Notes under the pieces: model-generated
Database searches by the model: none
What the model saw: only the letters and a program-made list of their open reading frames with translations
Told to the model about the DNA's origin: nothing
Made by a program: the position numbers and the translations under genes
Shown here: positions 1-11,039 of the stretch, one piece after another
Layout: each line of letters begins with the position of its first letter
How positions within the stretch are numbered: the first letter of the stretch is position 1
Origin: Diplolepis rosae
Taxonomy: Eukaryota > Arthropoda > Insecta > Hymenoptera > Diplolepididae
Length of the DNA stretch: 64,000 nt
Assembly: GCA_030998225.1 (NCBI GenBank)
Contig: JAPYXD010000704.1
Location: 9,238,001-9,302,000, forward strand
Reading direction: 5' to 3'

Positions 1-893
1 ACTGCCTTCTTGCTCTACAATCAGTCATTTCCAACAGATAATTCAAATTTAGAGTTGATTTCTGAATATACAACTTGTTTATCTAATCTTTTTGTCAATT
101 TTCTCAAAATTTCTAAAATTTCTTCACTCTAAAAACGGAATATTGACTGTCGAACAATTCCGTTCACTATGAATGGATTTTCTACTCAAAATTGGCATAA
201 GAGGAAATCCTCTAACAGCTGAAGTATTTTCGTTTCAAGTGCTATCATTTTATTGCCAAAGTTTATCCTTTGGTCTGGAAATAAAATCCTTTGTCGTGTG
301 AAGGAAGTATAATTTCGATGTTAAAAGAAAACAAATTCTATGATATAACCTATAAGAAATATACACAAGCCAAATTTTGACAAATCCCAATATTCAATCG
401 ATTATTTTCAATAATATAATAACGACCCGTCTTAGATTTCAGCTTAAAGAAATTTTAAGATATAACTTTGCTTACATTACAAATTTTCCAATACGTGTAA
501 AATTGAAAGTCCATAATCTATTAAATATATAATGTTGAAAAAGTGTTAAAAAATTATTTTTAAACTTTGTTGCATTTTAAATTTCACAATAAATTCTATA
601 GTAAACATTTTACTATTCAATGGATTTCCATATACGCATGATACGCAATACATCTTGAGTTATGTGATGGCCTGTAATGCATTCGATCGTTTAAATAATC
701 TTTTGAAAATAATCTAAACACCGAAAGTCTGAGACAAAAAAACGAGGACACTTCCCCCTTTTCACACCCCGTTATCACGATTTCAGCCCTTCAATGCTTT
801 TATTGACATTCTTGGGAATATCTTTGAATTGTCATCAGAAGCAATGAAAAATAAGGTTATGCGGATCAAAATTGTTTGTTTTGGTATACGTAC
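1..893 (-). other. Intron 1 of the leftward gene (partial)
   Basis: Everything left of the donor at 892-893 should be intron of the minus-strand gene whose first coding exon is 894-948. I searched the minus strand for a continuing J-domain helix II and HPD motif and found no convincing exon, so the next exon probably lies outside the window. No repeat with clear ends was seen. Confidence 0.4.
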
Positions 894-948
894 CTTTCAA
901 AATTTCTACGTCGCACTCTGGGATTCCTAATAATTTGTAGAAATCCAT
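894..948 (-). CDS. First coding exon of a probable J-domain (DnaJ-like) protein, partial
   Basis: On the minus strand an ATG at 948-946 opens 18 codons plus one base, reading MDFYKLLGIPECDVEILK. They run directly into a consensus donor, GTACGT, at 893-888. The DFYKLLGI start followed by an acidic spacer and a hydrophobic helix resembles helix I of J domains (consensus DYYxxLGV...). J proteins stimulate the ATPase of Hsp70 partners. The HPD signature would lie in the next exon, which is not visible, so the assignment rests on one short motif. An NRF-1-like palindrome lies about 115 bp upstream, which suits a housekeeping promoter. Another small protein with a DFYKLLG start cannot be excluded. 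Confidence 0.5.
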
Positions 949-1061
949 TATTTGATTTCATTAATTGATTTTGATCATAAATAAATATATTCTTCGTAGT
1001 TGGCACCGTACTTACAAAATATCTGTGAACAGATTAGTACCAGACGATGTACACTCACTAA

Positions 1062-1073
1062 TGCGCAGGCGCA
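1062..1073. promoter_or_regulatory. NRF-1 / Ewg-type palindrome TGCGCAGGCGCA
   Basis: The 12-mer TGCGCAGGCGCA matches the palindromic NRF-1 site (YGCGCAYGCGCR; Ewg in flies) except for one central base. It is a CpG-bearing island in very AT-rich DNA and lies 114 bp upstream of the ATG of the leftward exon, where a promoter would be expected. Binding is inferred only. Confidence 0.45.
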
Positions 1074-1534
1074 CTTCGTCTCCTAGTCTAGAAATGCAAT
1101 CCTTACATAATTAGAGGATTTCTTCTCAGAGTCAAAAAAATCGTTCATTGCTAAAAATATTTTCTTTTTGCATCTCACAGATGAGTTTTGTAACAGGAAA
1201 AAGATTCTGTTGGTAGACAAAAGGAATATGCTTAATTTCAATGGATGCATTCTGAAAAGAACGTAATTTCACTATGGATAGACTTTTTTTTAGAGTGTAG
1301 CAACTAGCATTCTTTGAGAAAAATCAACAAAAAACATTTTTAATTGGTCAAAAAAATTTACATATGCACCAAACCAAATTTTATAATTGAATCGCAAGTT
1401 GTTCACTATTTTTAAGATATTTAATACGATATATTATTGTTAAAAAATTGAATTTTGGATTTTCAATAGTATTTTTTTAAGTTAAAAATTCAATAACTCT
1501 CAATAGAATTATCGGATTGAATTGAGCTTTGGCA

Positions 1535-1875
1535 TACCTTATCAGAGCCGAAAAAGTAAGGGCAAGTTCGTTAATCAGCCACATCCGACAAAAATTATCA
1601 AAATAGGAGCATTTTTTGTGTTTTTAAAAAATACGAGCGCCAGTGCCATGATGATAAAGTGTAAAAATGTAGTTCACATCTACAAAATTATTTTTGTAAT
1701 TATTATTTTTACAATAATTAGTAGAGATTTATGAGCACTTTCAGAAACCAGTATTAGAATTTTAGGTTTTTTCAAAAACACAAAAAATGTTCCTATTTTA
1801 ACAATTTTGGTCGGAAGTGGAACGAACTCGTCCTTATTGTTTGTAAAAACCGTATTTTCTGACTCAGGGGGTCTC
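1535..1875. repeat. Imperfect inverted repeat, about 150-bp arms
   Basis: The left arm (about 1535-1690) pairs with the right arm (about 1720-1875) around an AT-rich centre. Both strands translate to related runs, PTKIIKIGAFFVFLK on plus and PTKIVKIGTFFVFLK on minus, which is the signature of an inverted repeat and not of two genes. This is probably an old fold-back MITE. No target duplication was resolved. Confidence 0.5.
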
Positions 1876-1999
1876 AAAACGTAGAGATTTGATCAAAATT
1901 CTGAATCTGATTTTTCATACAAAAGCAATACCTTCTCATATGATGAGAAAGTAAAAAAAGTTTAATTTTAGGAAAATGAATCCGAAATATTTGTTTAAT

Positions 2000-2712
2000 T
2001 ACACTAGTTTACAAAATTAAAAAAATTTTCTGCCCACCACATCTTAATATGATTTTTTCATGTATTTTGGCGCACTAAACACGGAAGTCACACTCAAAAA
2101 AATTTTTATGGAAGCGTTTTCTAGATATCAATGTTCAAAATTTCTTTTTTCAATTTTCAGTTGTTTCGACGTGTTTGGGTATATCTTGAGTTCTAATTGA
2201 CCGATTTGTCTAAACAAGGACTCAAATTGAAGGCAATTGAATCCTCTACAACTTTTTACTCTAAAGTTTTTAGGTCGGCCCAGTAGTTCAGATGCCAGCA
2301 ATTTTAATAAATTGGAAATATTTGCGATTTCTATTCTTCCCAGGACGATATGTGAATTTTCGACCTCGATTTGTGCCAAAATATCCAACTTTTCCAACTT
2401 ATTAAAATCGCTAGCATCTGAACTACTGGGCCGATCTGAAAACTTTAGAATAAAAAGTTGTAGAAGATTTGGTTGCCTTCAATTTTAGCGCTTGTTTAGA
2501 TAAATCGGTTAATTAGAGTTCAAGATATACTCAAAAATATCGAAACAACTCTGAAAATTGAAAAAAGAAATTTCGAACATTGATATCTAGAAAACACTTT
2601 CATAAATTTTTTTTTGAGTCTGACTTCCGTGTTTAGTGCGCAAAAATACATGAAAAAAACATATTAATATATGGTGGACAGAAAAAATGTTTAATTTCGT
2701 AAACTAGTGTTA
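2000..2712. repeat. Long fold-back element, about 300-bp arms
   Basis: Outer ends read ACACTAGTTTAC on the left and GTAAACTAGTGT on the right. The arms meet around 2370. Both strands show nearly the same translated run (NLLKLLASELLGR on minus, NLLKSLASELLGR on plus), confirming the inversion. There is no transposase. It is best read as a non-autonomous fold-back transposon. Confidence 0.65.
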
Positions 2713-3105
2713 TCAATACTAAAAGTAGTCTACCTACGTCCGTTTTTATCTTCTTTAAAATTTCAAAAATTTTGAAAACTAAATTTCATTATATTTTGGA
2801 GACAAGTATCTAGAAACTAGACCAAGTTCTTCACACGAACCTATTAAGCCTTATTTAAAATCATCAATTTGAAAAATGTCCCCCACTTTTCTACATTTTT
2901 CATTTAATATCGAAAATGACTGGGAACTTTCATAATTTCGGAGATTCTACATTCCCAGACGCAATTAAATCATAAGTTCTGTTCACCTAGCATGAAATTT
3001 GATCACATTCTACAAAATTATGTTATTCCAAAGTTTAAGTTCCTGATTTGTGTAATTAAATATTATCAGCCTCTAGTGGAAATTTCCGGACTTTCACGGA
3101 TTTAA

Positions 3106-3772
3106 GGTAGTTGATCCACGAAAATTAGACCTCAGGCAAAAATAGATAATTTTGCTTTTAAGAATAGGAATATTATTATTGAAGGGCTATTTTGGAAGAG
3201 AAAAGATTAGTTTCCATGAAAAAAATTTATAATACAGAAAAATAATTTTATTGATAAATTTTATTTTTACCCCAACTTTTTTTCTTATCGCTTCTTACCA
3301 AATTTTAAAAACTTATGCGATTTTAATAAATTACAAATCACTTTTTCAAGAAAAAGATTCCCTACAACTTAATCATTTCCAATGTTCAAAAATGAATAAA
3401 TTATTATCAAATTCATCAATTTGTTTATAAAAATTTCGTTTTAGAAAATGTTTTTTTAATGGTTTCAGCCATCAAAGAATTTATTTTTAAAAATCAGAAA
3501 CGGTGAAGTTGTGGGAAATCTTTTCTCTGAAAAAATGATTCATGATTTATTAGAATCGGATAATTTTTTAAAATTTGGTGAGAAGCGATAAGAAAAAAAA
3601 TTGGGTCCAAAATAAAATTTATTAATAAAATTATTTTTCTGCGTTTCAAATTTTTTTCATGTAAAATAATCATTTCTCTTTCAAAATAGCACTTCCATAA
3701 TAATATTGCTATTATTGAAAGCAAAATTATCTATTTTTGCCGGAGGTCTAATTTTAATGGATGAAAACTACC
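3106..3772. mobile_element. TTAA-flanked fold-back MITE, family GGTAGTT, copy 1 (full length)
   Basis: TTAA lies at 3102-3105 and 3773-3776. Terminal inverted repeats begin GGTAGTT and end AACTACC, followed inward by a block containing TTAGACCTCAGGCAAAAATA on the left and its inverse on the right. The arms are over 300 bp. A TTAA target duplication is the hallmark of piggyBac-type insertion. There is no coding capacity. Related copies lie at 5864, 35557 and 38598. Confidence 0.75.
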
Positions 3773-3776
3773 TTAA

Positions 3777-4215
3777 ATAACGCTGCAGTGAGGAACTTCA
3801 ATGGGATGTCATGCTTCCTCAAGATCATCGGTTTCGCAATTCACTTCTTGTTGCTCTCGACTCCAAGGATTTCCATAAAAACAAGATAGCACTAGAAAAG
3901 CATACCCGATTGTCTGGACGCCTTCATCCTGAGCTAAATGCATGCTCGAACTAAATACGACAGTCGCACGACTCTTGTTTTATTTTGTACCGGATAACTG
4001 GAGTGAATAGCGCTATTAAAATATCCTCTCAGTGTTCACGCTTTTTAAAAACGAAATCCGTGCTTCTCTAAGAGCGATAAAGACCTGAAATCTCGAATGG
4101 AACTCTTTAGTCGCGGAGTTTTTACAATGAAGCAAACGTCGCTCGTGTCAAGAATCTTCGTTTTACGTGGATGACGAATTCCTCACAATTTCGTGCTTCC
4201 TTCGATTTCTGAAAG
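3777..4215 (+). other. Upstream region and probable 5' UTR of gene A
   Basis: This stretch is less AT-biased than its surroundings and abuts the ATG at 4216. It contains an arthropod-type initiator TCAGT at 4029-4033 and an AT-rich TATTAAA just before it (4014-4020), too close for a standard TATA box. The promoter is therefore only suggested. No repeat ends were seen. Confidence 0.3.
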
Positions 4216-5711
4216 ATGCACGTCTTCAAAGTCTACAGATTTTCTACTTCTGTTGTCACGTTCAAGTTAGTGTTTTATATAATTCTCGTCAAAGGTGCTC
4301 TTTGTATTCAAAATCAGGGAAGCAAATCCGCAAATACAACAAAAACAAATGATACAGAAACAAATATTTTCGAAAATAGTACATTAATAAAAAATTCTCC
4401 AGTTGGCAATCTATCAGACAGAAAAGAGTCAAACTCACAAAGTCCAATCCCTCTTGAAAAAATTACCGAGTCCGAGAAAAGTAAGAAGCACGTGTTTGAA
4501 AAAGATACAATTTATGAAACCATTAGTCCAGTCCATGAAGTGGAACAGCATCTCACAACTGCATCCAATCAGTGGATCCAGATTCCAGAAAGTATTGAAG
4601 AAAGCGCAGGGTTTCGACCCAGCATTCACCTGGGGGAAATTGGTGAAGTTAACTTCACTGGGATTATCATGAAACCTTTTAATAAAATACAGCAACTAGG
4701 CTTTCAAAAGATAGTGAACACAGAAGCAAACCATGGATCTCATCCACGGTTGATAAGGCAGAAACTGGTGAAATTCTATGATACCGATGATAGATACAAG
4801 CCAGAGGCGATCAAGCTTCAACCGATTCCACTCAGCGAATACTTTCACAACCTGCAGAACCTGCACAATTCAGAGAGCAACGAGCATCTTCAGAATGAGC
4901 ACGTGGAAACACATTATGTTGATAAAGAACCAATTGAGGGTATGAAGATAATTCATGGGATTTTGAGTATGAGGCCTATGAAATTTGCTGAAGAAAATTA
5001 TAATTTGGGAACGACTGAAAGACCTTATCATCAAGTGAATCTTGAGAAACCTTATCATCTGGTAAATTTTGAGATACCTTATCATCCAGTAAATGCTGAA
5101 GAAGCTCATCATCAGGTGAATGTTGAGACACCGCATGCTTTGGAGAGACCTCATGTTGTTTTTGGAAATTCTGTAAAATTTCCTAATGAGGAACGTTTCT
5201 CACAACCGTTTTATACTCACAATCACGAATATAACTCACCTTTACAGTTTGAACATATCGAGAAACCAAAATTTGAGTTTGAACATATCAAGAAACCGGA
5301 ATTTGAACATATAAAGAAACCGGAATTTGAGTTTGAACATATCAAGAAACCGGAATTTGAGTTTGATCAGTTCAAGAAACCAGAACTTGAGTACGAGAAG
5401 TTTCCAAATCTGGAAATTGAGTATGATAAGTTCAAGAAGCCGGGATTAGGTTTAGAATATTATAAACAACCAGAATTAAATTGTGAGTATTCTAGAAGAC
5501 CTGAAATTTTGGTAGATTCTTTTCAGTCAGAAGAGCATGGAAGTACTGAGAATTTAGAAAAGCCACATAATGTTGCTTATGTAACTACATATGAAACTAC
5601 TCGCACGAGGACTAAAAAATTCCCTTATCAGTTCTATCAACCTATGTTTCTATCCGAAGTACCATATTTGCATGAGGAGCACCTACACGAAGACGTATCG
5701 AATGAAAAAAG
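4216..5711 (+). CDS. Gene A exon 1: signal peptide and repeat region
   Basis: This gives 498 codons plus two bases. The open frame continues to a stop at 5730, but a donor (AAAAAG|GTTTGA) at 5712 lets it join exon 2 in frame. The FKLVFYIIL core matches the signal peptide of gene B ([10 protein letters not shown]), yet gene A lacks the intron that interrupts gene B right after FK. Repeats such as FEFEHIKKPE (5245-5480) are rich in Glu, Lys, Pro and aromatics, and are probably disordered. Confidence 0.85.
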
Positions 5712-8700
5712 GTTTGAAATTTTGAAATAACAAAATAACTGATCCACCATTTTTGTAATTATGAAAAAATTTAAAAACTAATTGAAATAATAATTAAATA
5801 TTTTTGGAATCACTTTATAATTATAGACAGGGATACAAAATTTATTTACATATGATTGTTTAAGGTAGTTTATCCACGTAAATTAGACCTCAGGCAAAAA
5901 ATAGATAATAATTATGCTTTCAAGAATAGCAATATTATTATTGAAGGGCTAATTTGAAAGAGAAAAGATTATTTTCCATGAAAAAAATTTTGAAATCCAG
6001 AAAAATAATGTATGTTTGTGATTTTACAAAACTTTAATGGAATTTGATTTGTAAAATGTAATGTAAAATTACAGTCGAGGTATTGTGAAGTGAAATAACA
6101 GTACTTGTAAAGTAATTTTTTGGAATTACAATACAAGTTTTGTGAATTTGCTGTAAAACGGTGCCACTATCAGTTTTATAATTGCAATACATCATGTGAT
6201 GTAATATTATGTTAAGTTTTAGTAATAAACTTACATTAGAGCATTGTGAAATTACAAGAGAAATTTTTTAGAGTGTTTTTTTCACTGTTTAAAATGTTTG
6301 TCATTCCACAATACTTTAATGGAATTTGATTACTAGAATTTAATGTAAAATTACAGTCAAGGTATTGTAAAATAAAGTCTCAGTACCTGAAAAGTAATTT
6401 TTTGGAATTACAAAACAAGTTGTGAAGTTTCTGTGAAACAGCACTACTGTCAATTTTAAAATTGCAATACATCATGTGATGTAATATTATGTTAAGTTTT
6501 AGTAATAAACTTACATTAGAGCATTGTGAAATTACAAGAGAAATTTTTTAGAGTGTTTTTTTCACTGTTTAAAATGTTTGTCATTCCACAATACTTTAAT
6601 GGAATTTGATTACTAGAATTTAATGTAAAATTACAGTCAAGGTATTGTAAAATAAAGTCTCAGTACCTGAAAAGTAATTTTTTGGAATTACAAAACAAGT
6701 TGTGAAGTTTCTGTGAAACAGCACTACTGTCAATTTTAAAATTACAATACATCATGTGCTGCAAAATTATGTTACGTTTAAGTAATAAACTTACATTAGA
6801 GTATTTTGAAATTACAACAGAAATTTTTTAGAGTGTTTTTGCACTGTTAAAAATGTTTGTCATTTTATAATACGTTAATGGAATTTTATTACTAAAGTGT
6901 AATGTAAAATTACAGTCAAGGTATTGTAAAGTAATGAACTTTTATTACACTATTGTGAAAATCAGAAATTTTTCACAGTATAGAATATAGATCAGTAAGA
7001 AAACATAATAGATAGAGATAGTGTCTGCCAATTTTTGAATAATATTAGTCATACACTATTTAGTTGTCTTGACATGAACTACATTTTCTACTATAATAAA
7101 ATGTATCCTCTGTGTATAAAATTCCGTTTCTCCTTGACGAATACTATCCCTGATAATTTCAATAAGTTACTTTTATCCAACTAATGTTTACTACTTCTCA
7201 TCTTTAACAATTATTAAGAATAACTTTTTTTAAAGAGTTTCGCCTTGGAAAAAAATTATCCATCTACTTGGTGCAGCCATTCCTATCGGTCTACTTTTAG
7301 CAGCACTAACTCCACGAGTAATTAACACTAATACTGATGCCGCTGCGTAAGTAAACTTCTTAATTTTTCATTCATCTCATTTCATCAATCTAGTAATATT
7401 CAGTGCCTTTTTCGGAAAAATAATCTTTTGGGAAAATCCCAGGTGGGAATTTACGATAAGCCCAGTGCTGGCCAATACAGATTGCCGTAGTGCCAGTAAT
7501 AACAGTACCGAGTTTATCGATTCTGTACTGTCAAACCACTGGCATACTAAAATCATTTTTGTACCACCGGCTTAGTACTGCTTCGATCGTGGAGCCAACC
7601 TTTCGCCAGTACTGGGTCAATTAGCGATTATCTGTACTGGTCAACTGTACTGGGCCAGTACTACGCTAGTGGTGAATTTCGTCGGAATACAGAAATTTCC
7701 ACCTGGGATAGGATTTCGGATAAATGAATTAGCTCGAAAGTTTAAAAATCTTTTCATTGGTTAATCCCGTATAACGAATCTTTTATCATAAGCTTTTTAT
7801 CAGTGATATTAAAACATATTATCTTAGATTGTACTACTTAATATTTATAGATGGCTATCCGAGATCCAGCAATCTATTTTTCCCATTGCAGATAGACTTA
7901 TGGTTTTTTTTAAATTTTATATGATTAGCAACATCATATTTTCCTATGGCTGCGTATATGATATAGAAATGACGTTTAATTAAAATTATAATTAAATTTT
8001 TCAAGTAAAATTAATTAATTACCTATTTTATTTTAAGGGATCCTAACATTATCCTTTCCAAGCTAAGGGTAGAAAATCTTCCTGTAGAACATAAAGAAGG
8101 GAGACTTGTTGACAATAATAACACATGTGAGGAAAGATCAGTTTGTGAGTCAATTTTGAGGGGAGCCAATCCCAAATCAAATTTTTTGCAAAACATTTTG
8201 TGGAATTTAACCAACAGGTAAAAGCCCACGCAATATTTGTTATATATTTATATTAAAATACTTTAAGCATTTACAGTATAGCGTACAGTGGGGAAAAAAG
8301 CGCCTGTATACTCTATAAACCTGAATCAGAGAAATAGTCACTGATTATATTAGTGAAAATATATCAACTGATGAATCAGTGCCCTGCTTTGATTTCACTG
8401 AGGAATCAGTGAACGGCCACTGATTCGCAGTGACTATTCAATGATGGCAGCAGCTATAAGTCTTTCACTGAGAATCAGTGAAATTTGACTGATGAATTAG
8501 TGAAGTAGATTGAATTCACTTATTGAATCAGTGAAAGCTTCAAGTGGGAGTAATAAAACCAGCAACATATTTTAACGATCGATGAACTCGTTTATTTTAG
8601 GCTAAACAACACTAAAAAGAAATTACGTAATTATTATTATTTTTAAGGTACGATAAATCAGTAAAGTGTAGATGAAAGTTTTGAATTCGCGAATTCAAAA

Positions 8701-10944
8701 GTTATGTTCACGTGACGCGTTCACTGATTCCTCAGTGAAATTAAAGCAGGGCACTGATTCATCAGTTGATATATTTTCACTGATATAATCAGTGACTATT
8801 TCACTGATTCAGGTTTAGAGAGTAACTTTTGAATTCGATTGAAATGAGTAATGTATAACGATGGATCTTTAATTTTTAATTATACATAATATAATCATAT
8901 ACAATAATAATTTAGTAACATTGTGAAAATGTAATTCACATCTATAATATTATAACATTGACTCAAGCTTTAATATCAAATTACAAGAAATAAACTTATA
9001 TCTCTAATATATTAAATATAAGAAAAATTCAAATACACGGTTATTGTCAACCTGCAGAGTATAACTGCTAACAATTATTTTTTAACTGCAAATTATTATA
9101 GCAAAATATCATCTGTGAGATATTTATAGTTAATTCTGCTAAAAAGACGAAATCTATTTATTGGAAAAAGCTCAAATAAATAATTTTCTTACAAAATTTG
9201 TTTGAATAATAATTAATTGTTGATTCTTCTGAAAAAAGAAACGTATTTAGTGGAAAATAGCGAAATAATGCACTTTTTAATTAAATTTGTTCAAATAATG
9301 TAAAATTATTGTCGTAGTGCAAAGTAACACAGACGAATGTCATTTGTGAGCTTCTTCTAGCTAATTCTGCTGACAAAACTAAATCTATCTATTGAAAAAT
9401 GCCTTAATTTCGTATTCGTTTATTAAATTGTTATATTATACAAAATTAAGAAATGATGCTTAACGTCTTCCAATTTTAAGTTGATATTATTTTACTTTCA
9501 CATGCTTCCAATATATGATACCAGTGCATTTAAATATTGCAAATAAAGAATGTATATTTTTTTTCACTAATTTGGTATAACAATTTTAATATTTTTTATC
9601 ATTAACTGACACAGCTAAATATGATTTTTAATGAATTTTTTCTTCAAACTGGATCATTTTCGGTTGAATAAAGTTTTTTTTAAATAAATAACTAAATGGT
9701 AGTCTTGAACAGTTAACAAATTTTGTATTTTTTATTTTATTTGTTAAATAGAACGTTTTTGAAAAACGTTTTTCAAAATGTGCTCCATTGTAACGAAGCG
9801 ATATTTAATATACTTCAATTTTTTTTTAAATATCCAATTTGAATGAATAGTTTAAGCTGAAAATTGATTTGTCCCAACAGGCACTTTTTTGCCCTATTGT
9901 GACCTTAAAGGTATTACAATAACATAATTTATTCAAAATAGATAAGTAATAAAAATAACATTTTTTCAGAATCAATTTGTGACACATGGAAATAGAAATC
10001 CTTTTTATTCGAAAATAGATATTCAAATTTTTAAAAATGAACAATCTAATATGGTGGATCAAAATTTTTAAAAATATCGGAGTTTCATTAAAATGTACAT
10101 ATGGGGGTTTCCGGGTTCGCTGATGAAGAATCTGTTATCAATTTTTAAGTTAAAACGGCAAATCCTATCCCTTACAAATATCAAATAGCTATGGTATAAA
10201 TAGAAAATTTAAAGAACTTTTCAGAATAAAATGCAGAACTTTCAATTATTTTTCCTGAATGTTACACTGAGAGAAAAATGAAACAAATTTTATTTCATTT
10301 AAACAAATCATTTCTTTAAACCAAAGGAAGTCGTTCAAACAAATTATTTTCTTTGATTCAATCAAATCTTTTTTCTCAGTGTAGGCATTATATTCTAAAA
10401 ATTTATGGAAATTTTCCAGAACTCTATTCCGTAAATGCCTCTATCCCTAAATTTTAAACAGTTTTATAAATTTTACTTAACTATTTTTTTCCATGTATAC
10501 TTTTTTTCAAATTTATTCCTTTGATTTTTTATTTACAAAATCTTCAAACTTTATAATTCTTAAAAAATTCCATTCTTAAATCCTTTGAAGTTATAAACTT
10601 TTTAAATTATTTATTTAAAAACGTAAGTTGAAATAGTTTGAAATTTTTGATAAGACTTTATAAGTTTCTTTCCAAAAATCTAATTTAATTTTTTAACTTT
10701 AGTAATATATTACATTGATAAATAATCTCCAATATCTGTACCTTGATATTACGAGTGAAAATACTAGAGATTAGAAAGTTTGGAAATCAATAAAATAAAA
10801 AATGTCTAAATTTCAAATGATCTATATTTATGTTAATTATTGTAATTTTTTTCCAGGATCACGGATGAAATCGCAGAAAAAAACGGACTGCATAAAATTT
10901 TTGCTGCCGTCAAAAAAAATAACTGCGGTTCATTGACTTGCTAA
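4216..10944 (+). CDS. Gene A: secreted or membrane protein with C-terminal four-cysteine module (4 exons, 624 aa)
   Basis: Joined by reading frame: 4216-5711, 7236-7346, 8038-8217, 10857-10944. In-frame TGA at 4210 fixes the start. Residues 1-31 look like a signal peptide (core FKLVFYIILVKGALC). Residues 32-498 are polar and low in complexity, with two short-repeat blocks: PYHxVN-type units at about 272-310 and FEHIKKPE-type units at about 345-430. Residues 506-523 are a hydrophobic segment (LLGAAIPIGLLLAAL). The end is a four-cysteine module, C566-x5-C572-x46-C619-x4-C624, and the last cysteine is the last residue. Gene B carries the same module with an intron at the same place and phase, so the two are paralogs. 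I do not recognise the family and offer no function. Extracellular or membrane-anchored location is inferred. Confidence 0.8.
5864..6012 (+). mobile_element. TTAA MITE family GGTAGTT, copy 2 (left arm only)
   Basis: TTAA at 5860-5863 is followed by GGTAGTTTATCC and the same CTCAGGCAAAAAATAGAT block as copy 1. Similarity stops near 6012, where a 280-bp tandem array begins. The right end is missing, so this is a truncated copy or one whose middle was replaced. Confidence 0.6.
6013..6975 (+). repeat. Tandem array, 280-bp unit, about 3.4 copies
   Basis: The anchor TGTTTGTCATTCCACAATAC ends its TGTTTGT at about 6019, 6301, 6581 and 6860, giving a period of 279-282 bp. The second and third units are almost identical over several hundred bases while the outer ones have drifted. 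That suggests recent unequal exchange or replication slippage. The array lies wholly in intron 1 of gene A and has no coding potential. Confidence 0.8.
7236..7346 (+). CDS. Gene A exon 2: hydrophobic segment
   Basis: The acceptor AAAG at 7232-7235 and donor GTAAGT at 7347 bound 111 bases. Read in the frame left by exon 1 they give SPWKKIIHLLGAAIPIGLLL and then AALTPRVINTNTDAA. This is one membrane-spanning or otherwise buried helix. Using the AG two bases later would break the frame, so the upstream AG is preferred. Confidence 0.75.
7436..7709. mobile_element. MITE with ATCCCAGGTGGGAATTT inverted ends
   Basis: The left end ATCCCAGGTGGGAATTT pairs with AAATTTCCACCTGGGAT on the right (16 of 17). 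The interior is rich in CAGTACTG-like words (CCAGTACTGG, TGTACTGG), giving further internal self-complementarity. It sits in intron 2 of gene A. No clear target duplication. Confidence 0.55.
8038..8217 (+). CDS. Gene A exon 3: first half of the four-cysteine module
   Basis: The acceptor TTTTAAG ends at 8037 and the donor lies at 8218 (ACAG|GTAAAA). The frame set by exon 2 gives 59 whole codons, including CEERSVC, the first cysteine pair. The exon ends two bases into the Arg codon that is 24 residues after the second cysteine. Confidence 0.8.
8311..8822. mobile_element. CACTGA-rich fold-back MITE, copy 1
   Basis: TA flanks lie at 8309-8310 and 8823-8824. The ends CTCTATAAACCTGAATCAG and (inverted) CTCTCTAAACCTGAATCAG open arms of about 110 bp. 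The arms are themselves full of CACTGATTC / GAATCAGTG words, so the single strand can fold in many registers. It lies in intron 3 of gene A. Related copies are at 34633-34905 and 41725-41769. Confidence 0.7.
8823..10264 (+). other. Intron 3 of gene A, no further feature seen
   Basis: Very AT-rich DNA with no open frame resembling a known protein, no element ends, and no RNA gene that I can recognise. Some loosely similar words (ATCTATTTATTGGAAAA and variants) recur between 9110 and 9420, suggesting a decayed repeat. Confidence 0.5.
10265..10381. mobile_element. TA-flanked MITE with CACTGAGA ends (117 bp)
   Basis: TA at 10263-10264 and 10382-10383 flank ends reading CACTGAGAGAAAAATGA and, inverted on the right, CACTGAGAAAAAAGATTTGA. 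The end sequence matches the MITE at 20604-20789, so the two share a family. TA duplication is consistent with the Tc1/mariner superfamily. Confidence 0.65.
10857..10944 (+). CDS. Gene A exon 4: second half of the four-cysteine module and stop
   Basis: After TTTTTTCCAG the frame completes the split Arg codon and reads 28 codons ending NNCGSLTC, then TAA at 10942-10944. The final C-x4-C pair matches CSRFLC of gene B, and the preceding AAVKK aligns with EAVRR there. Confidence 0.85.
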
Positions 10945-10974
10945 ACTCATTGCCAGGGTTCAGTACAAAAAGTG

Positions 10975-10980
10975 AATAAA
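10975..10980 (+). promoter_or_regulatory. Candidate poly(A) signal of gene A
   Basis: AATAAA lies 31 bases after the stop. A second AATAAA at 11034-11039 is equally plausible. In DNA this AT-rich the hexamer is common, so the choice is uncertain. Confidence 0.35.
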
Positions 10981-11039
10981 TTAATGATTCAAGCCGGTCA
11001 GACAACTACAAGCCCCAGCATCAACAGTCTTGGAATAAA

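Noticed and set aside
2128..2488. Overlapping open frames on both strands
   Set aside because: They translate to nearly the same peptide because they lie in the arms of one inverted repeat; not genes.
5712..5730. Gene A as a single-exon 504-codon protein ending at 5730
   Set aside because: A donor at 5712 joins in frame to three exons that recreate the module seen in gene B; the stop is just intronic.
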